The notes beneath the pieces were generated by a model that saw nothing but the letters and a program-made list of their open reading frames with translations, searched no databases and was not told where the DNA came from. Shown here piece by piece: positions 7,253 to 15,188 of a stretch of DNA of 32,504 nucleotides. This DNA comes from Limisphaerales bacterium (lineage in GTDB: Bacteria > Verrucomicrobiota > Verrucomicrobiia > Limisphaerales > UBA11358): positions 2,569 through 35,072 of the forward strand of contig PKZR01000270.1 in assembly GCA_003133815.1 (NCBI GenBank), given 5' to 3'. The number at the start of each line of letters is the position of its first letter. The stretch's first letter is position 1. The translations under genes and the position numbers were made by a program.

Positions 7253-8185
7253 ATGCAAACCATCCGCCGCGCCGTCATTGATGTCGGCACCAACTCGATC
7301 AAATTGCTAGTGGCCGATGTCGCCGGGCGCGACGTGAAGCCGGTGCTTGAAGAAAGCAAGCAAACCCGGCTCGGCAAGGATTTTTATGAAACGCACCGGT
7401 TGCAGCCCGAAAGCGTTGCGCATACGGCGGCCGCAGTCTGGGAATTTGCGGAAATCGCGCGCGAAAAAAATTCCTCGTCCATCCGCGTCATAGCCACGAG
7501 CGCGGCACGGGATGCAAAAAACCCGACGGACCTGACCTCGGCAATCGAACGTGCGTCCGGACTGAAAACCGAAATCATTTCCGGCGTGCGCGAAGCCGAA
7601 TGGGTGTTTCAAGGCGTCACGACAGATTTGGAACTGGCGAAAACCCCGCTGCTTTTGCTCGACGTTGGCGGCGGCAGCACGGAATTTATCCTGGGCCACG
7701 GCGCGAAAAAAAATTTCGCCCACAGCTTTCCGCTTGGCACAGTGCGGCTGCTGGAAAAATTTCCTCACGGCGATCCGCCTTCGAAATCAGAATTTGCCTC
7801 GTGCCGCGATTGGTTGAGAAAATTCCTGCACGGTGAAGTCCGTCCGCAGCTCGAACCGGCGCTGAAAAATGAGACTGGTGAAATCCGGCTAGTCGGCACC
7901 GGCGGCACGACAAGCATCCTCGCGCGCATGTTGAAAAAACTGGACCGCTTTGACCGCGAAAAAATCGAACGGACGATATTGAGCTTCGAACAAATCGTCG
8001 CCAACAGGAATAATCTCTGGAAACTGCCGTTGGTCGAGCGCAAGGAAATTCCCGGTCTGCCGAAACTGCGCGCGGACGTGATTTTGACCGGCGCGCTGAT
8101 TTACGAAACCGTCATGGAAGAATTCGGCTTCAACGAACTCCGTGTCAGCACGCGAGGACTGCGCTTCGCGGCGGTGATGGACTGA
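7253..8185 (+). CDS. Ppx/GppA family exopolyphosphatase
   Basis: A 310-residue protein from ATG 7253 (MQTIRRAVIDVGTNSIKLLV); the track start at 7181 is in the intergenic region. It has the ASKHA phosphate-binding loops of the Ppx/GppA family: DVGTNSIKLLV near residue 9, LDVGGGSTEFILG near 137 and GTGGTTSILARML near 220. The EREAEWVFQGV-like segment (GVREAEWVFQG) carries the conserved catalytic glutamate region. It covers only the two ASKHA domains and lacks the C-terminal HD-like domain of the roughly 500-residue enterobacterial forms. Such short forms are exopolyphosphatases or guanosine pentaphosphate phosphohydrolases; sequence alone does not separate them. Confidence 0.92.
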   Translation: MQTIRRAVIDVGTNSIKLLVADVAGRDVKPVLEESKQTRLGKDFYETHRLQPESVAHTAAAVWEFAEIAREKNSSSIRVIATSAARDAKNPTDLTSAIERASGLKTEIISGVREAEWVFQGVTTDLELAKTPLLLLDVGGGSTEFILGHGAKKNFAHSFPLGTVRLLEKFPHGDPPSKSEFASCRDWLRKFLHGEVRPQLEPALKNETGEIRLVGTGGTTSILARMLKKLDRFDREKIERTILSFEQIVANRNNLWKLPLVERKEIPGLPKLRADVILTGALIYETVMEEFGFNELRVSTRGLRFAAVMD

Positions 8186-8254
8186 AGATTTAAGACGACT
8201 GGCGGCTGTAAATTTGAAGCAGCGCGGCAATTGTAAATAGCATATCGTGAATAT

Positions 8255-10886
<2,632 letters not shown>

Positions 10887-10986
10887 GGATGTGAGGTTCA
10901 ACCATTTTTCACATTGTTGTCAATGCATGTATTGCTCAAAACTTGTTCGATTTTGTCCGCATTCGCGATTAGCCTGCCCGTCGCAA

Positions 10987-13644
10987 ATGTCCGCCGAAAC
11001 CCAACTCACGCCCATGATGGCGCAGTATCGCCGCATCAAAGGCGAACTGCCCAAGGATGCGCTGCTGCTCTTCCGCCTCGGCGATTTTTACGAGATGTTC
11101 TTCGAGGATGCGCAGGCCGGCGCGCAGCTCCTCAATCTTTCCCTCACCGCCCGCAACGGGATCCCGATGTGCGGCCTGCCGCATCACGCCGCCAATAGCT
11201 ACATCGCGCGCATTTTGAAAAGCGGACGCAAGGTCGCCATTTGCGATCAAACGGAGGAAGCACGTCCTGGAAAATTGGTGAACCGCGAGGTCACGCAAAT
11301 CCTCTCGCCCGGCACACATTTTGACGAACGGATGCTCGTCGCGGAACGAAATAATTTTTTGGCGTCAGTTTATCCGTCGGGAAAAATCTTCGGCCTCGCG
11401 CTGGTGGATTTGACCACCGGCGATTTTCTGACGACCGAACTGGAAAACGAATCCGCTTTGCTCGCCGAACTGGAACGCTTGCGGCCGGCGGAAATTATTT
11501 TCCCGACCGAAGCGGTGGCGCTGCGTGATTTGCTGCGCGGCGCATTCCGGATTTTGAGCGGCTACGACGACTGGACGTTCGCGCCGGAAACCGCGTTTTA
11601 CACGGTGAAGGAACAGTTCAAAGTCGCCTCGCTCGATGGCTTCGGCCTTAAAGACAAAACCGCCGCCATCGGCGCGGCGGGCGGCGCGCTGCATTATCTC
11701 ACACAAAACCTGCGGCGCGACGTAAAGCACCTCACGCGCATTTCTTTTTACCAGCGCAGCGATTTTCTCACACTCGATTACACGACGCTGCGGCACCTGG
11801 AAATTCTCGAACCGCAGCATCACGATGCCCCGCGCAACGCCAGTCTTTATGGCGCGCTGAATAAAACCGTCACGCCGATGGGCGCGCGGCTCCTGCGCAA
11901 CTGGCTCTCGCAGCCGCTCGCCAAAGTGGACCCCATTCACCAGCGGCAAGACGCAGTGGAAACGTTCATCAACAATTCATTCGGCCTCGATGCCTTTCGT
12001 CAGCAGTTAGCGCAGGTGCGCGATTTGGAACGGACGCTCGGCCGTTTGAGTTCCGGCAGCGGCAATGCTCGCGATTTGGTCGCATTGCGTTTGGCACTTG
12101 ATCAAATCCCCGCGCTGAAACAAATTCTCCAAAACCTCGTGGCCGCCGACGTGAAGAGGCTCAATTTAAAAGAAGAAAGTCAGAGCCTCCTGACGTCGGC
12201 TGTTACAAACGAATTAAAAGACGCGCCGTCGAAGAATTCCTGCCTGCTGGCGGCCTTAAATTCGCAAATCTCCGAATCACCCGACCTCGTCGAATTAATT
12301 TCCCGCGCCATCGTGGACGAGCCGCCGCTGCCCATCAAGGAAGGCGGCATGATCCGCGACGGCTTCGACGCGGCACTCGACGAGCTCCGCACCGCCCAGC
12401 GCGGCGGCAAAGATTGGATCGCCAAGTTGCAAGCCGATGAGATCACCGCCACCGGAATTTCGTCGCTCAAAGTCCGTTTCAATTCGGTTTTTGGATATTA
12501 CATCGAAGTCACCAAGTCCAATCTCGACAAGGTGCCGCCGCATTATCATCGCAAACAGACCGTCGCGAATGGCGAGCGTTTCATCACGCCGGAACTGAAA
12601 GCGATGGAGGGAAAAATTCTCGGCGCGGAAGAGCGCAGCGTGAAGCTGGAATACGAAATTTTCCAGCGCGTGCGCGAGGAAGTTTTGGGCCAGTTGCCAA
12701 AAATCCAGCAAACCGCTTCCGCGCTGGCACAACTAGACGTGCTCGCGTCGTTCGCCGTAATCGCACGGCTGCATAATTATTGCCGTCCGCAAATTTCCGA
12801 CGAAGGCGTTTTGCAAATCCGCGACGGCCGGCATCCGGTGTTGGAACAGCAGCTGGTCGAGGAACGCTTTGTGCCGAATGACACGGGGCTGGCTTCTTTG
12901 GAGCGCGGGCTTCAGCCCGCTTCATTATCTGCAGACGAAAGTGCGTTGAAGCGGCCTGAAGGCCGCGCTCCACAAATCGCTTTGATCACCGGGCCGAACA
13001 TGGCGGGCAAATCCACTTACATCCGGCAGGTCGCGCTGCTCACGCTGCTCGCGCACACGGGCTGTTTTGTGCCGGCGGCGGAAGCGCGAATCGACCTCGT
13101 GGACCGTATTTTTACGCGCATCGGCGCTAGCGACGATTTGTCGCGCGGGCAATCCACGTTCATGGTGGAGATGACCGAGACGGCGAACATTTTGAACAAC
13201 GCCACGCCGCGCAGCCTTATCGTGCTGGACGAAATCGGGCGCGGCACCAGCACGTTCGACGGACTTTCGCTCGCATGGAGCATCGTGGAATTCCTGCACA
13301 ATCAGGTCGGCGCCAAAACGCTGTTCGCCACGCACTATCACGAGTTAACCGAGCTTTCAGCCCGCCTGCCGCGCATCAAGAATTTCAACGTCGCCGTGCG
13401 CGAATGGCATGATCAGATCGTGTTCCTCCGTAAAATCGTCGAGGGCGGCACGGACAAAAGCTATGGCATCCAGGTCGCGCGGCTCGCGGGCGTGCCGAAA
13501 GAGGTTTTGGAACGCGCCAAACAAATTCTTGGCAACTTGGAAGAATCCGAGCTGACGCCGGAAGGCAACGTGCGCCCGCAAGCGCGTCAGCGCAGCAAAC
13601 TGCAGAATCTTCCCACGCCGCCGCAGATGGATTTGTTCGGGTAA
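10987..13644 (+). CDS. mutS: DNA mismatch repair protein MutS
   Basis: An 885-residue MutS, starting at ATG 10987 (MSAETQLTPMMAQYRRIKGE); the track start at 10885 adds 34 residues of promoter region. MutS finds mismatches after replication and recruits MutL. The mismatch-reading Phe-x-Glu is in LGDFYEMFFEDA near residue 36. The ATPase has Walker A GPNMAGKST near 669-677, Walker B LIVLDEIGRGTSTFDG near 745, and the ATHYHEL switch. The C-terminus ends PPQMDLFG. It is somewhat longer than the E. coli protein (853), largely because about 25 residues (638-662), encoded by a palindromic repeat, sit just before the ATPase core. The reading frame is intact throughout, so the protein is probably functional. 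Confidence 0.97.
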   Translation: MSAETQLTPMMAQYRRIKGELPKDALLLFRLGDFYEMFFEDAQAGAQLLNLSLTARNGIPMCGLPHHAANSYIARILKSGRKVAICDQTEEARPGKLVNREVTQILSPGTHFDERMLVAERNNFLASVYPSGKIFGLALVDLTTGDFLTTELENESALLAELERLRPAEIIFPTEAVALRDLLRGAFRILSGYDDWTFAPETAFYTVKEQFKVASLDGFGLKDKTAAIGAAGGALHYLTQNLRRDVKHLTRISFYQRSDFLTLDYTTLRHLEILEPQHHDAPRNASLYGALNKTVTPMGARLLRNWLSQPLAKVDPIHQRQDAVETFINNSFGLDAFRQQLAQVRDLERTLGRLSSGSGNARDLVALRLALDQIPALKQILQNLVAADVKRLNLKEESQSLLTSAVTNELKDAPSKNSCLLAALNSQISESPDLVELISRAIVDEPPLPIKEGGMIRDGFDAALDELRTAQRGGKDWIAKLQADEITATGISSLKVRFNSVFGYYIEVTKSNLDKVPPHYHRKQTVANGERFITPELKAMEGKILGAEERSVKLEYEIFQRVREEVLGQLPKIQQTASALAQLDVLASFAVIARLHNYCRPQISDEGVLQIRDGRHPVLEQQLVEERFVPNDTGLASLERGLQPASLSADESALKRPEGRAPQIALITGPNMAGKSTYIRQVALLTLLAHTGCFVPAAEARIDLVDRIFTRIGASDDLSRGQSTFMVEMTETANILNNATPRSLIVLDEIGRGTSTFDGLSLAWSIVEFLHNQVGAKTLFATHYHELTELSARLPRIKNFNVAVREWHDQIVFLRKIVEGGTDKSYGIQVARLAGVPKEVLERAKQILGNLEESELTPEGNVRPQARQRSKLQNLPTPPQMDLFG
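12897..12977. repeat. REP/BIME-like double-hairpin element, translated in frame within mutS
   Basis: Two short hairpins, GCGGGC-TTCA-GCCCGC (12905-12920) and GCGGCC-TGAA-GGCCGC (12951-12966), are arranged head to head. The flanks match too (tttggagcg against the reverse complement of cgctccacaaa), so the whole unit of about 80 bp is one large imperfect palindrome. The two stems differ from each other by a paired G/C swap, which preserves each hairpin. It encodes about 25 residues, including LERGLQPAS and LKRPEGRAP, and interrupts the usual short link between the NDT motif and the MutS Walker A strand. It looks like an insertion that kept the frame. Confidence 0.85.
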
Positions 13645-13835
13645 GTTCTGCCGGAAGTTTTCAGTACGCGTCATGGCCGCAGAACGTCGCAGTCAAAAGT
13701 TCTTTGCCACCTTCTTCTCGTCGCCAGCAATTCCATCGGCGAAGATGAAAAATGGCTCAAACTATCGCCTTGATAAGAGGACATCCTAGTCCGCCAAGAG
13801 GATGATTCCACCTGACACGACTCTGTCCTCGCTTT

Positions 13836-13855
13836 AAACGATAATGCTATCGTTT
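13836..13855. promoter_or_regulatory. perfect 8-bp palindrome followed by T-run
   Basis: AAACGATA-ATGC-TATCGTTT is a perfect inverted repeat with a 4-base loop, followed by TTTCT. It could be a weak plus-strand terminator about 190 bp after mutS, or an operator for the HTH gene about 185 bp downstream. The stem is low in GC, which argues against a strong terminator. Confidence 0.35.
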
Positions 13856-13986
13856 TTCTATAAGACAGCAGCTTGGTGCTAGAGGACATACACTTTCGAC
13901 AATTAAAGATAGGCTTTTGACAATAGGAGGTAAGCGTGCTACCAGCCGAAATGCTATTTCTACAAGCGTAACGAGGCGTTCGGCAC

Positions 13987-14019
13987 GGCAATTTTGCCCT
14001 CCGGAACCTCAATTTTGCC
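13987..14019 (+). promoter_or_regulatory. two CAATTTTGCC repeats 21 bp apart upstream of HTH gene
   Basis: CAATTTTGCC occurs at 13989-13998 and again at 14010-14019, a 21-bp phase that puts both on the same face of the helix. The first copy is inside the palindrome GGCAATTTTGCC. The second ends 20 bases before the ATG of the HTH gene. This is the layout expected of an autoregulatory operator, but binding is inferred. Confidence 0.4.
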
Positions 14020-14039
14020 AATAAAAACAGCATTTTATT

Positions 14040-14360
14040 ATGAATCCATACGAAATACCCGCTTCCATTCAACCGTTGCCCAATCGCGCGCTGCTGGCGG
14101 CGGCTTTGGCCGCCGAAAGCCGCTGGATAATTCTCAAGGAATTGACCAAGGGCGAGCCGCGCATGACGATGGAACTGGCGCGGCTCATCGGGACCAGCCC
14201 CGACGCCACGGCCAAGCAGATGATCATGTTGCGCCGCGCCGGCTTGGTAGAGCAGGTTTACGGAAAGCTTTACACGATTCCGAAAAAATATCTGCCGCAA
14301 CCCGGCCAGCCCGTCGTGGATTTCGGCCATTGCCTGCTCCGGCTGGATGCTGCGGGGTAA
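14040..14360 (+). CDS. small winged-helix (ArsR-like) DNA-binding protein
   Basis: A 106-residue protein beginning MNPYEIPASIQPLPNRALLA. The central region is a winged helix: AAESRWIILKELTKGEPRMT, then MELARLIGTSPDATAKQMIMLRRAGLVEQ as helix-turn-helix with recognition helix, then the wing VYGKLYTIPKKYLP, and a conserved-looking tail QPVVDFGHCLLRLDAA. No metal-site cysteines are present apart from one in GHCLL. I recall close relatives in Verrucomicrobiota, sometimes several per genome, of unknown target. The start has no Shine-Dalgarno site but two phased repeats lie just upstream. It stands alone between repeat-rich intervals. Being DNA-binding is well supported; the regulon is unknown. Confidence 0.85.
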   Translation: MNPYEIPASIQPLPNRALLAAALAAESRWIILKELTKGEPRMTMELARLIGTSPDATAKQMIMLRRAGLVEQVYGKLYTIPKKYLPQPGQPVVDFGHCLLRLDAAG

Positions 14361-14365
14361 ATCCA

Positions 14366-14427
14366 GCGCCGTAGGCGCGGCATATTTGTAGAATCCAGAA
14401 TAAAAACGAACCAAGCTCCGCAGGAGC
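14366..14427. repeat. pair of small palindromic repeat units
   Basis: GCGCC-GTA-GGCGC (14366-14378) and GCTCC-GCA-GGAGC (14415-14427) are perfect 5-bp inverted repeats with three-base loops, about 49 bp apart. Each continues with a related tail (GGCATATTTGTAGAA against GAAATCGTCTACCAT). The loop and tail positions match while stem bases vary with compensation. Units of this kind recur in many Verrucomicrobiota genomes as I recall; this window alone shows just the pair. Confidence 0.6.
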
Positions 14428-14550
14428 GAAATCGTCTACCATGAATTTGTTGTTAAAACGATGGCCGACCGTGAAAAGGCCAGCACGACAAACGTAAACC
14501 AACTATTTCTTTCGGAGCCAAATCAAATTGAAAAGCGTTAAAGAATTTTC

Positions 14551-14603
14551 ACCGCGAACCACGCGAAATACGCGAACGGAATTTCTTTCGCGTGGTTCGC
14601 GGT
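14551..14603. repeat. 18-bp perfect inverted repeat
   Basis: ACCGCGAACCACGCGAAA (14551-14568) and TTTCGCGTGGTTCGCGGT (14586-14603) are exact reverse complements separated by 17 bases. The stem is long and GC-rich. It lies just past the relic dinG stop on the minus strand, so it may be the original terminator of dinG, now separated from it by the toxin-antitoxin insert. It could instead be a mobile palindromic repeat. No long T-run follows on either side. Confidence 0.65.
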
Positions 14604-14616
14604 TGCAATTCCCGGC

Positions 14617-14694
14617 TTAAACAATTTCCACCGGACATTTTAGCAGCGCGTCGAGAAAAGCCTGACCGTATTGGTTTGTCAAAATCCGGTTGTC
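14617..14694 (-). pseudogene. stranded 3'-end fragment of dinG
   Basis: Read on the minus strand this fragment encodes DNRILTNQYGQAFLDALLKC followed by PVEIV and a stop. The intact dinG ends DNRILTKQYGQSFLDALPKC, then QVEIV and a stop. Bases 14619-14694 align without gaps to 15191-15266 with 66 of 76 identities by hand count. Identity ends abruptly at the GAC codon: upstream of it in the relic are in-frame stops (gtt tga tga aat). It therefore has no start and is not expressed as a protein. It forms a direct repeat with the true dinG end and the toxin-antitoxin pair lies between the two copies. Confidence 0.9.
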
Positions 14695-14724
14695 ATTTCA
14701 TCAAACATCGGCAACATTGATTAC

Positions 14725-14931
14725 ATGAGCGCAGCGCAAGCCACGGCGGATGTTTTTGTTACGGCCTTCAAAAGCTTGAAGCGCCGCGAGCGCGAAGTCG
14801 TTTTGGAAAAAATGCTCGCCGACGAGGATCTTTCCGAAGATTTTGCCGACACGCTTGCGTTGGAAGCCCGCCGTCATCAGCCGCGCCAGTCTTTTCGCCA
14901 GACGCTGAAGGAACTGAACGTCCGCGCGTGA
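14725..14931 (+). CDS. antitoxin of RelE/ParE-type module (putative)
   Basis: A 68-residue protein from ATG 14725 (MSAAQATADVFVTAFKSLKR). The track start at 14671 lies in the dinG relic and is rejected. The sequence is helical and charged (REREVVLEKMLADEDLSEDF), ending in a basic tail with QSFRQTLKELNVRA. It lacks a clear ribbon-helix-helix or Phd/YefM signature, as is common for the short partners of this toxin type, which often resemble an addiction-module component rather than a full repressor. Its TGA overlaps the toxin GTG (GTGA), the classic coupled order of antitoxin first. Identification as antitoxin rests mainly on that position and size. Confidence 0.75.
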   Translation: MSAAQATADVFVTAFKSLKRREREVVLEKMLADEDLSEDFADTLALEARRHQPRQSFRQTLKELNVRA

Positions 14932-15185
14932 GCTGGCAGATCGAAATCGCGCGCGACGCCCGCAAGGAACTCGAACGGCTTCCGGCACAAATCCAAATCC
15001 GCATCAGCAAAGCCATTCTCGCGCTGGAAGAAAATCCATTTCCGCACGGCTGCAAGAAATTGAAAAACCGCGACGGTTTTCGCATTCGTGTTGGCGATTA
15101 TCGGATTCTTTATTTTGCCGACACGAAGTTGAAACAGATTGCCGTCGGCGTCATCGGCCATCGGCGTGAAGTTTATCGCGATTGA
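14928..15185 (+). CDS. RelE/ParE superfamily toxin
   Basis: An 85-residue protein starting at GTG 14928 (VSWQIEIARDARKELERLPA). It follows the RelE/ParE fold pattern: strand, two helices (RDARKELERLPAQIQIRISKAILAL), then NPFPHGCKKLKNRDGFRIRVGDYRILYFAD and a final VIGHRREVYRD. The segment RIRVGDYRILY and the basic GHRREVYRD tail are typical of RelE-type mRNA interferases that cut mRNA at the ribosomal A site, while ParE relatives poison gyrase. The tail with His, Arg and Tyr favours RelE. It is convergent with dinG, the stops being three bases apart. Its genomic position at the dinG end suggests acquisition rather than long residence. Confidence 0.9.
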   Translation: MSWQIEIARDARKELERLPAQIQIRISKAILALEENPFPHGCKKLKNRDGFRIRVGDYRILYFADTKLKQIAVGVIGHRREVYRD

Positions 15186-15188
15186 TTT

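Larger units (their letters stand above)
13645..14039. other. 395-bp gene-free interval with palindromes and short repeats
   Basis: I see no gene here. The minus-strand ORF 13671-14414 runs antisense through the HTH gene and has no recognisable family. The interval holds several small symmetric elements: GAGGACA (13777) with its reverse complement TGTCCTC (13824), a further AGAGGACA at 13881, CATCCT...AGGATG around 13783-13805, the AAACGATA/TATCGTTT palindrome at 13836-13855, and two copies of CAATTTTGCC before the HTH gene. It probably contains the mutS terminator and the HTH gene promoter, but neither is clear. Confidence 0.5.
14361..14724. other. 364-bp interval of repeats and a dinG relic, no intact gene
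   Basis: Between the HTH gene and the antitoxin gene there is no supported intact CDS. From left to right it holds the palindromic unit pair (14366-14427), an unassigned stretch to about 14550, an 18-bp perfect inverted repeat (14551-14603), the stranded copy of the dinG 3' end (14617-14694), and about 30 bp of leader before the antitoxin ATG. TTGTCA occurs in the relic region and could serve as a -35 element for the toxin-antitoxin promoter; no convincing -10 partner was found. Confidence 0.5.

Noticed and set aside
10887-10986. Sigma-54 promoter for amtB
   Set aside because: No TGGCA-N7-TGC-like element was found in the amtB-mutS intergenic region. A TTGACA occurs but lacks a convincing -10 partner.
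13836-13855. Firm rho-independent terminator for mutS
   Set aside because: The stem is AT-rich and lies about 190 bp past the stop; an operator is equally likely, so it is listed with low confidence only.
13671-14414. Minus-strand 247-residue ORF across the mutS-HTH interval
   Set aside because: It runs antisense through the well-supported HTH gene, has arginine- and histidine-rich shadow composition and no recognisable domain.
13645-14724. CRISPR array or integron-like attC array
   Set aside because: Repeats are few, differ in sequence and are not regularly spaced; no cas or integrase gene is present.
14671-14724. Extended antitoxin N-terminus as given in the ORF track
   Set aside because: It would start within the dinG relic; the ATG at 14725 gives a normal protein and leaves room for a promoter.
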